A DNA stretch of 64,000 nt from Nematopogon swammerdamellus (lineage: Eukaryota; Arthropoda; Insecta; Lepidoptera; Adelidae). Under the pieces are notes generated by a model. The model was given only the letters and a program-made list of their open reading frames with translations. It did not search any database and was not told where the DNA came from. This document shows positions 22,408 through 34,840 of this stretch, piece by piece (the stretch's first letter is position 1; each line of letters begins with the position of its first letter). Position numbers and translations under genes: made by a program. The stretch lies in assembly GCA_946902875.1 (NCBI GenBank), contig OX336351.1:372001-436000 (forward strand), written 5' to 3'.

Positions 22408-23903
22408 ACAGATAATAAACTGAAATTCGCGACCAAAGGACACTAATTACCGGTTTTTACAAATATAGTGGAGTTTCACAAACAGGGATGTGGGAATGTT
22501 TTCGTCTTACCGAATGATAATTAGTATCTAATGCGTTGTCATAATGAATGAGCTGCAAAGCATGCAAAAGTATGTATGTTCTATTCTAAGATTGTAAATT
22601 ATATTTAAAGGAAAGAAAACAAAAATCTACAAATTCAGACTTACATATTTTCTATACCGGCTCGAATTTTATATAAAACAATTTTTTTATAAAATTAATT
22701 TTGGTAAATCTTTTATTTATAAGTTCGGTTTATTAATTTGTTCTGTTTTTATTCAACCTTGTATTTATTTTGGTAAATAATTTTGAATAGAAATTTTTTT
22801 AACATCTTGAGAAAGTGCAACTGTTCACGATTTTTTTTTTGTACAGCCTCTTTTCCGTCACGTTCAACATCACGTTACTGTTAAGACTTTGTTAGTTCTT
22901 AAGAGTTTCGAATAATGTACTATAATGTTTTCAGTTTTATTAAATAAAAATATTGCTATTTTTTGCACTGTTAATCGGAATGGTGTGTACATATCTGATA
23001 TAGAATTATATGCCTCACATATTTGCATACCTGCTTAATAATTGTACAATTATAATGTAACCAAAATTTACTGTTAAAGAAAAAAGGTAAAAAATGCTAT
23101 ACTTTGACCTGTTGATACTTGGAAGGCTGCACCTTTCTAACATTTTTTTTACTGAGTGTGTTTATTTTTATGTTGTGCTACACAACCTTGCTAATAAGAG
23201 TTTGACACATATTTGTAGTCCGGCAAAATAAATATAATGTTCTCCGTCCCATACATTGCAAATTTTAAAATATAAAAAATATATATATATACTTTATATA
23301 TTTGAACCTAACATACATACGTACTGTCAAGCTACGCGTCTTCACATATTTGTTTATTTAATATGTCCTCAAATCAATTATGAATAACGAATAAACATTT
23401 AAAACGCTACAAATATTGGAGGGTATTTTCGACCACAGTGGTAGGTATAGTTGTTACATAATGTACCAATTAGTATAACTTACACACTTGGCAATCACAA
23501 AACATAAGAAAATGTAATTAATTGTAAAGTTAAACCATAAATAATGTATAAAGAAAATAGACGAAAATTTATAAATTCGGACTTAGATATTTTCTATACC
23601 GGGTCGAATTGGGTTACAGTTTTTATGTGGTCTTATTACACTCGTGATCTACTTCATGATTTATTAAAAGATCTGCGACACCTCGAAAGACTTTTGAAAA
23701 AATCGACTAAACATTCTCCGTCCCATACAACTGAAAACTTCAAGTATTTTTAATAAAATATCTACTTGACTGATATCACTACAACGATATATTTGGTATA
23801 ATCTTATGTAACCCTAAATATAACAAAAACAGTTTTTCAAAAAAAATCTAGTTTGCGAAAAAAATCTCCTAATACTATGGAGGCCGATTCTCGATCCATA
23901 GTG
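22330..23903. repeat. Transib right inverted arm
   Basis: Pairs with the left arm. It carries an extra segment of about 75 bp near 22705-22780 flanked by short direct repeats (TTTTGGTAAAT). Confidence 0.9.
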
Positions 23904-23908
23904 CGGCG

Positions 23909-24950
23909 TCCGGTAGCGATAAGTGTGCAACGATCAAGCAATCTGTTCATCATATCATCGCAGCAAGTATGCGATATACCTACCTACTTATATCTACTTA
24001 GTCGCACAAGAACCTCCTCTTGCGAGAGGCTCACACTGAAGTGAACACCATTTTGTTGTTCTGTCTGTCTGTTTCTGAGAACCCATCTTTACTCAAACAA
24101 AGTCGTATTTCTATCGCACCGCTCTGCTATAGGGTGTCGAATTGTTTACCGATTCATTCAACCTGACCTGGGGTCTCCAAACTTCGTATCTACACAGGCT
24201 GGCTGTCCGCAGATTTCAGTCGCAGATGTCAAAATATGTGTATGCATATTACCTTCATAGACAACGAACGTTCAGCGGAGACTTTTGGCTAACTATCTGT
24301 GAGCTTACAGAGCTGCGTGGGTCGTTCTGAATCGGACACTTTTCTGGGGCCTATAAATTTATTAGCTATGGACATTTAAAACCATTGCCTACCTAATATA
24401 ATGTATGTATAATCTATCCTTAAATTCAACAGAAACCTATCATCTAAAATTAAATTTAATATTCATAGAAAAGGTGCTGCATTTTCCGACTCAACGACAT
24501 CCAACTTTTCTTAGGTTTTGGTATAGTGTCCCGGTCAGTACCTGCACCTTTATGACAACAGCAACCCTAGCTTAGCTCATCTCTCATGCATGAGCGCTGC
24601 GACTGGATATATTTCAGCCCCAGACAGCTAGCTAGCACAGAGCCTGTGGGCCCGGGTAGGTAGGTAGGCACCATCCGCTCCACTCAACGTAACGCCATTC
24701 ACGAGGGAAGAGATAACATCCAAATTCATATCATGCTTTCATTTCAATATGAATTTTTACCCGACTAAAGGAAGCCAAATTGAAGGTTTATTATTCTGGT
24801 AGGCACCTACTCTATGTAGGCATTACTGGTGTATGATTGCATATATATACAAGTAAAAAAACCTACATTAAATAACATAAAATATAAACCTATTATGTTA
24901 AACTAACAAACAACTTAAACTATTACAACAATATGGTAACATTGCAATTT
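23909..24950. other. No recognisable feature
   Basis: Includes simple TAGG runs near 24655. No exon or transposon end could be identified. Confidence 0.4.
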
Positions 24951-24954
24951 TTAA

Positions 24955-25450
24955 CCGCCGACCAAAAAAGATGGGTATTATAAGTTATATTATAAATTAT
25001 AAGTTTAACGTGTGTGTGTATGGGTGTGTCTGATTTAGATGCGTTTTATAAGGTTCCGTACCTCAAAGGAGAAAAAAAAAACGGAACCCTTATAGGATCA
25101 CTTTGTTGTCCGCACAGAAATTAATATCAAATAAGGTCTACGTTTCCTCGCAGGTGTAAAAAAATCAAAACCTATAGAGTACTTCCCTTTAACCTAGAAT
25201 CATGAAATTTTGTAAGAAGCAAGGTCTCACAGCACAAGTATAGGAAAAATCGAAAATTGAAAATTTATAGTTATGTGACATTAAAAAAAATGTTTGTTTG
25301 TTTTGTATGTCAAGGTCCCTTTTTCTCAGGAACGGATCAAGATAACAAATTAAAATTAATACGAAATACTAAGATCTACGATCTCTTTAAGGTGTGTGTG
25401 ATACGGCCATGGCCATCTATGTCAGATTTCGCGGCGGGCGGTTCGTGATT
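24955..25450. repeat. Interspersed repeat debris
   Basis: Contains ACCGCCGACCAAAAAAGATG followed by a GTGTGTGTATGGGTGTG run, then AAGGTTCCGTACCTCAAAGG and ACGGAACCCTTATAGGATCA. These blocks are familiar from dispersed lepidopteran repeats. No coding sequence. Confidence 0.5.
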
Positions 25451-25795
25451 TTCCAAAACAATTGTTTTTGTACATACATAATACAAAAAAAAATCTTGCC
25501 GATAATTGTAAAAATGCCTTTTCCATTGAAAATCCAATGACATTTTCTTCAAAATTATATAATATACTCGGTGGAAATATGAAAGGAATGTACCTACTGA
25601 AAATTGTTAGGAAAATAAAAAATGTCATCCAGGTAAAATTTTAGAAGGAGATTTTTTGAAGAATTATTCCAAGTTTTCACGTTTGATTTGTATAAATAGC
25701 TTTCTATATTTAGTAAATACCAATAGTCTCTAGGGAGTAGCCACATCCTCGGGGTAGCATTTCTCGTGAGGTCAGTTCGAGATTTGCTGTGGCCC

Positions 25796-25826
25796 AAGCT
25801 CAGGGGGCCGTGGGCCCCCTGAGCTT
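25796..25826. repeat. Perfect GC-rich hairpin
   Basis: AAGCTCAGGGGGCC, a 3-nt loop and the exact reverse complement. It lies in repeat-like sequence (TCTAGGGAGTAGCCA at 25731 recurs at 33692). Confidence 0.75.
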
Positions 25827-26239
25827 GCGGTGCACAGCACCGCCTAGCCCTCCGATAGCACGTCACTGGCTACCGAGCTGGCTACTTATGTCATACGTAT
25901 AGACTATTATTAGGTAATTTATAATAGGTAAGAGATAGGTATTTGTATTGGTAATAAATATCACAGGTAATATTTTACCGTTGGCAATTTTTTGTTTTTT
26001 CAAATAGGTAATCAATGCCATCTTCAAACAATTTATCATTTCGCAGCATTTCTACGAAATAGTCCCTCTATCATGTTTATCAATCTAAATGAATTATACC
26101 TAATTATAATAAATATTGTGCACTTGGGAACAGGAAGCTCTCGATGTTTGTGACTAATTAATTACCTACCTACCTATAATATAGATAGCCTAATCAACAA
26201 TGCAGGCCGTTGGTCAAACCAATGTTTAGATATATTGTT

Positions 26240-26666
26240 CCGTACAGTTGCATGTGTTTGTGTGTAGCCGTTCGGAAGTACCAGGAATCTTTTGTGTTGG
26301 ACCTTATGCCCGCTGCATAAGGTCTATTATCGCGTTGCCGCCGCAGTGCTCGATACTCGTGGCTCGCTGTGCGTGTGTCAATGGGTTAGTTTTCCAAAAC
26401 TACCCGCGACTTGGCGAGCCGAGCGCCAACAGCCGCGGCGACAGTCGTTTTCTGTCGCTCTTTCGGACGAGGCACGCGTTCCTTGTGCTCGTCGTGTGTG
26501 TGCCGTGGTGGCAGTCCTCGCGGCGTTTGCGCCTAATACGCTCGGTGGTTGTGTGCGCGCGATCGGTGGCTCAGTGCTGTGCAGAAGAGAGAACTCTGGC
26601 TGGACGCTGCGCTGGTAGATCGTTGTGGGTCTGTGGCGGTGATTGCCTGCTGGGCACGGACGGAGG
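26240..26666 (+). other. GC-rich block with strong splice donor
   Basis: A sharply bounded CpG-rich stretch ends at GGAG|GTAAGTCC (donor GT at 26666-26667). It could be a non-coding first exon of a plus-strand gene, but no downstream exon is recognisable in the window. Confidence 0.3.
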
Positions 26667-27057
26667 TAAGTCCATAGGTTCGAGTATCTGCGGCGAGAAA
26701 TTTCTTACAGTCCATTTCTAGGGTACATATATTATAAGTAGATAAGTAGCTACAATGTTTGTCCGTCCGTACTTCCGTCCATCTGTCAGAGCCCTTAGCT
26801 CCTACAATAAACAGGGTACCTATTATAAGTAGTAAGGTTGATAATACATACAATGTATTAATTTTTTCCAAAGCCTTGTGCAAACATGGATGTCTACTAA
26901 GCAACGTATCGTGTCAACTCGCAAACTAAGTGTTTACAAGGGAACTTGAAATTGTAGTTTATTTCGGAGCGCTCCATTCCACCCATGAACGTGTAAAGGG
27001 GGTAGGAAACAAAAGGAAATCCACTTAGTTAGGCACGTGACTTAATAATATAATATA

Positions 27058-27440
27058 CAGGGTGGCCCAGTTATAGTAGTCCAAAATTTTTTTTTAGATG
27101 GAGGACATCATGTTTACTCATTTAAAAACAACATTAGATCCGCGAAAATGAATAGTTTAGAAGTTATGATTTTTTAAAACTTTTTTTGAAATTTCTCTAT
27201 TTTAGTCACATTAACCGCTCTAGTTGGATATCTATTCCACAAAATCGAATGAAAATTGGTATGGAAGTAGAGGAGACATGTAGCTAGTACGTAATGAATA
27301 GTTTTAAGGTTTACTCCTAGACTGTACTGTTGCTATAGCCCTTTCAGTGATTTTTTGTTCAGATTACATTAAAACTTATGAATTTTTGAAAAATCACTGT
27401 GAAAAAAAAAGTACTACCGGAGATTTGCCCATGCCCTTAA
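27058..27440. repeat. Fragment of a CAGGGTG-end transposon
   Basis: TATACAGGGTGGCCCAG at 27055 resembles the end of the element at 32006. No matching right end was found. The rest is AT-rich. Confidence 0.35.
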
Positions 27441-27455
27441 AAACTACCTATACAT

Positions 27456-29958
27456 GGGTGATTCTACGTTAAGACTTCCTAGCGACGGCCACAACAAAAA
27501 ACCCAACATTTTTCGAAAAATTTACACCAGGAACATAATATTTCTTTAAAATACAGCGTCTACTATTATGGCAGTAAATTTCATCATTTCAATTTGCTTA
27601 GTTTGACTACAATCGCAAATTAACCTCGAAAAATATCTCTCCCCTGGTCTGTCCCTCAACAGTATTTTCAGTAAATCAGTAACTTTTAAGTACTTCTCAA
27701 ATGATAAAATAGGTTAATATTATTAATTTTATAAACTAGAATAGCTGATTAATGTTGTATATTAGTAAAACTACAAAAACATTACCTTTTTCATTAAAAA
27801 AATTCAAGACTAAACTTGTCCCCTGCATTTTGTGTCTCCTCCCCTGACATTTTTAATACCTTCAACATTGGGTAAAATAATTTCGTAGTTGCGAACCCAA
27901 AGCTGTCAACACTCAGTGTTTCACGTGAAGTTAGCAGCATACATCACGAAAGCCATCCGCACGTTTTCATTGGCGGCCATTCTGGACACGCCTGTCGTGT
28001 TATGAGGATGTGAACAGTGAACACGGTCTCTCCACTGGAGAGCATTAAATTGTAATTATTTATGTAAATAGATGATTTTATACGTTAATTAACTGTAATG
28101 TATGCACAGATTATCATGTTTGTTTGTGGTTTCTTAATGATAAATACTTTAAAGGTAATTTGCGTTTTATCGCAAAAATTTCTCTCCCCTGCCATATTTC
28201 CCCTGCCTCGAAGGACGCCAGGGTAGAGACAAAGCGTCCAGGGGAGATATTATATATGTGAGCTCACTAACATGTAGTAGGTATCAACATGTACTAGAAC
28301 CGTTATGAGACAGTGTATTCATTTTTAATTTTCTGTGTTAGTTATTATTGTTATTATATTCGCCTTTGGTAGGCAGGCAAAGGTCACGGACCATACAGTC
28401 TGTTTCTGGCTGTATATACTAGGGTAGATCCACAAGTTCGTGGCCTAACATAGAAAGAGCCATGACATTTTTTTAAATCTACCCTCATTTGTTAGTACAA
28501 TTCTTCAGTATTAAATGTGCGAAGTTTGGTTCCGATACTGCAAGCTATATTTTTTCCGTGATTAATTGTTTAACGCTATCTGACAAGATTTTCAATAATG
28601 GAGAAAATTGAACACCGAGCAGTGATGAAGTACCTCCATAAAAAAGGCATGTCACCGAAAGATGTCCATCAAGATATGGTGAACACATTGGGGGAGTCTG
28701 CTCCATCGTATTCCAGTGTCAAAAAGTGGGTAGCTGAGTTTAAGCGGGGTCGGGAGAGCATTCAAGATGACGCTAGGAGCGGAAGGCCTTCGACGTCTAC
28801 CACGAAGGAAAGCATCAATAAAATATGTCATCTGATACTGAGTGACCGAAGATTGACCATAAATAAGATAGCTGAGATCACAGGGATTAGTTATGGCCGG
28901 GTACAAAACATTATATCTGAAGAATTGGGGTTCCATAAGGTTTCTGCTTGTTGGGTCCCAAGATTGCTTTCAGCTGAACAAAAACGAGTTCGCTTCACAA
29001 TTTCCCGCGATTGTTTGGAACTTTTTTAAGCAGATCCCGAGGATTTTTTGTGCCCTTTTTTGGATGAAAGCTGGGTTCACCACCATACTCCTGAATCAAA
29101 ACAAAAATCGAAGCAGTGGAAAAGATCTGGCTCATCCACTCCGAAGAAGGCTAAGGTCGTTTTGTCGACCAAAAAAGACATGGTTTCAGTTTTCTGGGAT
29201 GCGACGGGGATTATTTTCGTGAATTATTTACCAAAAGGCCAAATTATCAATTCAAAATATTATTGCAACCTTTTGCGAAAAATTCGGGAAGAAATCAAAG
29301 AAAAAAGGCTGGGGTTGCTGCGGAAGAAAGTGTTGTTTCATCAAGATAATGCCGGGTTCACACTTCGGCTGAATCAATGTCTGAAATCCATAATTGTGGC
29401 TATGAATTATTGCCCCACGCACCTTATTCGCCGGATTTAGCCCCTCGGATTACCACATTTTTCAAAATTAAAAAAACACTAGGTGGCTCGGAAATTTATT
29501 TTTAAGGCAATATTCTGCCAATTGTTTTTAAAAGCCAATAAGTTATTAAAATGTGTTTTTTTTTTGTGGCAAGAAAGAATTTACGTTTAAGGCGCTACTT
29601 ATTTTATTAATATGGAAAAACTGTTTGGAATGTAAGCCTGATTAATGATTAATACAAACAACTTTAATTTAAAGTTGATTCCAATAAAATTTATCAGTGC
29701 TTCATTTACAAATCTACACACGAAGTCCCTCCCCTGTTCATATTGTACCCTACCCTGTCATCATGTCCCTCCCCTGTATAAAATATCTCCCCTGGTCTCT
29801 TCTAAAACGAGAAAAAATTAAAAAAATGACTGGCCATCTTACAGAAATGCAAAAAGTAGCTGTTTAAATAAAATTATACTATTATAACTTAGAATTTAAA
29901 AGAAAATTGTCGTGCCGCCATCCCATACAACCAAGGAAGTCTTAACGTAGAATCACCC
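27456..29958. mobile_element. Element B: GGGTNNTTCT-end DNA transposon
   Basis: The ends are 25-bp perfect inverted repeats starting GGGTGATTCTACGTTAAGAC, with further similarity inward, flanked by the 4-bp duplication ACAT (27452-27455, 29959-29962). About ten copies of CTCCCCTG or close variants are dispersed near both ends (about 27638, 27818, 27840, 28184, 28198, 28238, 29727, 29748, 29766, 29785). No transposase of its own is visible. A mariner copy is nested inside. Confidence 0.88.
28430..29515 (+). pseudogene. mariner transposase pseudogene
   Basis: The N-terminal half is open from 28598 (KYLHKKGMSPKDVHQDMV, SVKKWVAEFKRGR, GRPSTST) and stops at 29029 in CLELF. The rest continues in other frames (DESWVHHHTPESK, FHQDNAG, then LKKHLGGSE). 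The first two catalytic acidic positions survive (DESWVHH, HQDN). Frameshifts lie near 29030, 29350 and 29440. The 3' terminal repeat was not found. The copy cannot make transposase. Confidence 0.9.
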
Positions 29959-30309
29959 ACATATCACAACTCTCCAGACCAAAAATTGTAGTGGTGTTAC
30001 AATTGTAACATATTCAAAATTAACATCATTTGTACAAAGTCACTGCAATAAAAAGTGACGATTACCTTAATTTTTAAAATCTTATTTTTTTCACAACGTT
30101 AGTTCAACTACAATTTCAAATTATTCATAAACCTGTCTCTAACAGCGCTAGTCTACACATAACTGATTAGGAATGTTAAAAAAAAAAAAATTTAATTAAG
30201 GTAATCGTCACTTTTTATTGTAGTGACTTTGTACACATTATGTTAATTTTGAATATGTTAAAATTATTACACCACTACAATTTTTGGTGTGGAGAATTGT
30301 GATATGTAT
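29959..30309. mobile_element. Palindromic MITE whose end was invaded by element B
   Basis: Arms at about 29961-30095 and 30180-30305 share ATATCACAA(C/T)TCTCCA, ATTGTAGTGGTGT and AAAAAGTGACGATTACCTTA. The outermost bases (TATACAT) of the left arm lie at 27449-27455, on the far side of element B. Confidence 0.75.
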
Positions 30310-31020
30310 ACTACTAGTATTACGAATTATAGTAATACGAAGGCGCCTTCGTCAGCTGCTTACAATTCAGTCGTGCGTGCGTGGCACGAGGTCGGGCTTG
30401 TTCATTAGATCAGACGCCAGGTAATTTTAGGCAGAATCACCAAACTGCACATGGGTGGCCTGGGTGGTTGTGTGTGCGGGCACAGATTATGGTGCGGGTG
30501 TGGTGAGAACTAAATAAATTAGACGGTTGTATGAACAAAATACCGACTTTTATTAACACACACTAGCACAGCCTGAATTCTGAAGGGCCCTCGCGTAGCT
30601 CGCGTTCGCTAAAATCATTGACTTATATATATCACTGGCTACAATAGCTTACGTTCTGAGAATTATATATACCTTCCTACTTTAGTCTAATTCTTACAAC
30701 TGACTAGCTGGCGAAAATTACATATACCTACCGGTCTTTACTACTGTACCTACCTGAAACTGACAGCTCACTCAGCAGCAGCTCACGTAGGTACTCGTTG
30801 TTCGATTTAGAACACCTGACATGACACGCAGGCAGGGGAAAGATGATGGCTCTTCTTGTTGTTTTATTAGTTCAATGTACAATACAAACTATATGTAGGT
30901 ACCTAAGTACAAATGTTTTGATGAGTAATTTTTTAAGTTGTGCAATATTTTCGCAATGCCTCGGTTTCCTGCCTTTCTTTGTGAGAGAAGTATACAGGAA
31001 GAAGAACAATTTTATTAGTT
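30310..31020. other. No recognisable feature
   Basis: Non-coding sequence with TACC-type simple runs. No exon or transposon end could be supported. Confidence 0.4.
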
Positions 31021-31024
31021 AACT

Positions 31025-31100
31025 AGGTGCCGTGTCAATGATTCCCTTTGGTCATGCCGGCTACACTGAATTGAATGGAAAAAACGAACCTACATTTAAA
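31025..31100 (-). mobile_element. Fragment of the composite-SINE/LINE tail
   Basis: GTGCCGTGTCAATGATTCCC and GCCGGCTACACTGAA match the reverse complement of the 3' tail shared by the copies at 9818 and 60812. Confidence 0.6.
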
Positions 31101-31124
31101 AATAAACTGGGCTGTGCTGTAGAA

Positions 31125-31380
31125 AGAGGAGAGGGGCGGGGGAATCGGGGGAGGGGGAAAGGAGGGAGGGGGGAGGGGGGTTCTTTTGGGGGTATACCCC
31201 CCCCCCCCCCCCCACCCCCCGCGGAAAGGGAAGGGGGTAAGTGGGGAGACAAAAACGTAATATGACTCAGTGAGGGGTGACGGGGTATAGATAGGGGGGG
31301 GGGGGGGGGGGGGGGTTGCTATGCTAGGGGGGGGGGGAATAAGTATCTCCTGAATACTCCCCCCCCCCCCCCTTCATTGG
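31125..31380. repeat. Poly-G / poly-C low-complexity tract
   Basis: Long G runs, a run of more than 15 C, and a second G run of about 20 near 31297-31315. Lengths of such runs are often unreliable in assemblies. Confidence 0.9.
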
Positions 31381-31419
31381 AGATATAATTATGCACTTTT
31401 CGGTACATTATCAGTTTAC

Positions 31420-31870
31420 TCAGGGCCGACTTAGGCCATTTATTTATTTATTTATTTATGCAGGGGCCCTTGGGCACAAAACAATTTGGGGCCCTCTTTA
31501 GAAAGAAAAAACAATAATACAAAATTATAACTTTTATTTAGTAAAATAATTGTTTAATGAATTTTTATATATTAATATTATTAAATTACAATTATTTCAA
31601 ATATTTCGACTTATGTCGTCTTCAGTGAAAATTATAATATTATAATTTAGTAATTGTAATACAAATATTACTTACAATAATACACTTGAAATGAAACTTA
31701 ACTACGATTTTACTTTATTACTGGTTTGGCTTGGTTACAATACAATAATGGTTTCGTCCGGGATTTCTGTTCTGCAAAATTGTCAAGGGGGTCCCGGGGG
31801 GCCCCCTTGACAATTTTGATGTCGGAGGCCCTGGACCCGTGCCCCGTGTGCCCTTATGGTAAAGACGCTA
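31420..31870. other. Possible old transposon, unassigned
   Basis: Starts CAGGGCCGACTTAGGCCATT and contains several GGGCCC-type blocks (GGGGCCCTC, CCCGGGGGGC, GGAGGCCCTGG). The ends are not clear and no coding sequence is seen. Confidence 0.25.
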
Positions 31871-32005
31871 GCTATTGAGTTTACTACACAAAATAGAAAA
31901 TATTAAAAAAATTGGTTGTCTGTAAAGTCGGTTTACGGACGATAAAGTGGTAAGACATATTCTAAATTTGAAATCTTTTCAGACCGGCCAGATGCGCTTA
32001 ATATA

Positions 32006-33284
32006 CAGGGTGTCCAGGGTCTGTTCAGGAGTATCGAAATGAGCTGTTGTATATCATCTAATAAACACATTAAAAAAAAGAAAAATGGTCCTATCCATAC
32101 TAGTTTTCGAGATATGAATTTTCAAAGTTTTCAATTTAGTCAATCTATGCGCGCTCTAAGTGACCAGACCGCGGCGGTGCGGCGGGCGCGCCGGCCGGGT
32201 CGAATGTTCGCTATAGCACCGCACCGCACCGCGCTGTTGCGCCCCCGCGCCGCCCCGTGTCGGCATCGCACGCTGCTATCAAAGGAGACGCGGGCGCGGC
32301 GGGCGGCGGCGCGCCGCGATGCCGCCCGGTGGCGGCATCGTGCGCTGCCATCAAAGGAGACGCCGCGCGGGAGCGGCGGGCGGCGCGGGCGCGGCGGGCG
32401 GCGCGGGCGCGGAGGGCGGCGCGCCGCGCTGCCTGTGGGCGACCGACCTGCATTGCGCTTCAGTCCAGCCGGTCACGCGGCGCGGAAGATCAATGTGTGT
32501 CAGTCGGTCAGTATGTCAAGGGCGGCCGACCGTGTTGACGTATTTTTGGTAATTCGATTCGTAAATTGAATTAGTGAAAGTTTCGCGCTCGTGTTTAACA
32601 ATACGTACCTACCACAGGTTAAAGTGTTTGTTAAAAGTTCCATTCACGAATAACGAATATGTGGATATGTTGCTCGCGTATGGAGCAGCAAACGGAAATG
32701 GGCTTCAAACGCATTTATCGTGAAAGATTTCCAAACAGGCGTCAGACTGCCGGTGCTGGCTGAAGTGATTGTGCGTGCATTGTACTGTTTACGGGAACAT
32801 GGCAATCTAGCTAGACCCGCTACTGCATCGCCCGGGTCTCGTCATAATGCATCGAGCTGCAAGGAGATCACGTAGAAAACCTTCACATCATTTGAGGTAT
32901 GTAGATAATCATTTACTTTTTACTGGCTACATACATACATACACCTACATGCCTTATTGCAGTGTAGTAGGTAGGTATGCTACGCCTTATATCGAAATCT
33001 ATGATTCTCGCTCGTCCGATCAGCGCCGCGCGCGCCCCGCGCCCGCGCATCTCACGCCTCGCGATCGCGAACCGCGCGCCTCGCGCCGCGTCCCTCGCAT
33101 AGCCCTACGCGGCCGTGCACAAGCATAGAGCGCGCTCACACTATCGTATGCATTTACTTTGTTAGAAAATGGCAAAATTGGAAATAATTGAGATTAAAAA
33201 AAAATTCTTTCATCACTGCACTTTACACACGCACGATACATATCACGATCCTTCAATATTCCACATCACACTTTGGACACCCTG
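32006..33284. mobile_element. CAGGGTGTCC-end DNA transposon, degraded
   Basis: CAGGGTGTCC and its reverse complement bound a 1279-bp stretch, each flanked by TA. Around 32645-32790 broken frames give pieces such as YVDMLLAYGAANGNG and IYRERFPNRRQ, which look like the N-terminal helix-turn-helix domain (DUF4817-like) of insect Tc1/mariner-type transposases. The GC-rich part at 32160-32500 has no recognisable coding content. Confidence 0.55.
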
Positions 33285-34240
33285 TATTATGTTTCTATTT
33301 CTGCTGCCCTGGTTCTTTAGAACCACAGAGATAAATGTGTGCAAGCCGACGCTTGGGCCGATTGTGCATCTCTATCGCTTATTACGCGCTCTCGAATGCA
33401 CACACACAGGCTCAGATGGAACGTGACACTTTTTCGTGCGCGCAGCCGGTGTTCATCAATTTATAAGACGTTATCACGTCAAAGACTTAGGATTGCCTCT
33501 CCTCCGGCGCTGCGGGAAGTGCAGCCCCTCCGTCCTTGCGTAACAAAGCGCAGGCACCCGTGTGAGCCGGAGCCGCTGAGGCTGGTAGCCGAAGGCGACC
33601 AAAAAGCCGAAGCTGCGGAGGCGAGCTACAGCGAGTTACAGCGGATGGGAGCTGCACTCCCTCCGCGCCTCCGGCCGGCTTATAAATAGCACTCTAGGGA
33701 GTAGCCATACTAACAGGTTATGTCGGGCGGTGAATTTTGTACTAAATTTTAAATTTCACTAATATTTGGATATCTTTAAAAAAAAATCTCCAAAGTATAA
33801 GTCTCCGGCAAAAAATTCTTTTTCCTAATAATTCCTTAGACCCTCACCTACCATTCCCAGCTACCAGCAATTTTCTACTATCTATACCCATTACCCGCCC
33901 CCAACCCGCCCCTTTCTCTCATCTCAAATTAAATTTCTTACATCATTCAATCATAAAATGTTGATCGACCATGTAGGTATTTGATGCTCTGTGGAGAGGT
34001 GGAGATGGAGACCAGCATGACGAACAAGACTATAATTGAAAAACACACGGTACGGTACCTGAAAGCCTTTTTAGATCCTGCGGTGCCTCAAACCTGCGAT
34101 CCTATTCCTTTCGGAAACACCTCGGGTTGACTCGGCTCGAAAGCGAACCAATTGAAGCCGATATTCGTTTGGTCGTTTATGTGATTTTTTTTAAGCAATG
34201 TTATATATTACCTATATTATATAATGTTATAACCACCTAA
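33285..34240. other. Intergenic; end of an F-family element
   Basis: CCGGCAAAAAATTC, TTAGACCCTCACCTACCA and CCAGCAATTTTCT at about 33800-33880 match the right end of element F. The GC-rich part near 33480-33670 has no recognisable coding content. Confidence 0.45.
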
Positions 34241-34259
34241 GAAAGCTTTATTTTCGGAA

Positions 34260-34840
34260 ATACAACATACATGCATACATATATAGCGTCACGCCTTTTC
34301 CCCGGTGGGGTAGGCAGAGCAGAGACAACGGATCTCCACGTGCCACGATCCTGACCTGACACACCTCTGCCGCCTCTTCCACTCCCATAATGTTCTTCAT
34401 GCATGCTCGTCGGTTACGGGTACTACGCACTTGCCCCTTTTTGAGCACATGCATGATCTGGTCCAGGTACGTGTGTCTAGGGCGATCCTTCCCGACTCTT
34501 CCACTCACATTTGCTTTATAAATTTCTTTCGTTAGTCTCTCATCCATTCTTCCAACATGACCGAACCACCGAGGCATCCCTTTCTCAATCCTTGTCACTA
34601 TATTATATCTTCTTTCAGCCCACAGCGCTCTCGCACTACACTATTTCTCAATCTATCTTTCATTGTAACTCCACACATACTCCTTAACGCGCGCATTTCC
34701 ACAGCATTAATCCTGCTTTCATGCTTCGTCTGCCATGCCCAACTTTCACTCCCGTACATAAGCGTAGGGGCCAGCACTCCACCATGGACAGCCAAACGTG
34801 CTCTAGTTGACATGCTTACAAACGTAACAAAAACGACATG
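34260..34840 (-). pseudogene. RTE-type LINE, C-terminal fragment
   Basis: Broken minus-strand frames give LMYGSESWAWQTKHE, EMRALRSMCGVTMKDRLRN, KGMPRWFGHVGRMDERL and DRPRHTYLDQIMHVLKKGQV. This is the C-terminal end of an RTE-like reverse transcriptase protein. The 5' side is cut by element D. Confidence 0.85.

Larger units (their letters stand above)
20001..23903. mobile_element. Transib element with giant inverted arms
   Basis: Ends are CACTATGGATCGAGAA and its reverse complement, flanked by the 5-bp duplication CGGCG (19996-20000, 23904-23908). This combination of CACWATGG termini and a CGNCG target is diagnostic of Transib, the superfamily related to RAG1. Instead of short TIRs the element has inverted arms of about 1.5 kb (20001-21498 and 22330-23903) around an 831-bp centre. 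The centre codes for an N-terminal transposase fragment. It is a foldback, non-autonomous derivative. Confidence 0.9.

Noticed and set aside
32039..32569. 176-codon Ala/Arg-rich open frame
   Set aside because: Open only because of G+C richness; all three frames are low-complexity and it lies inside a transposon.
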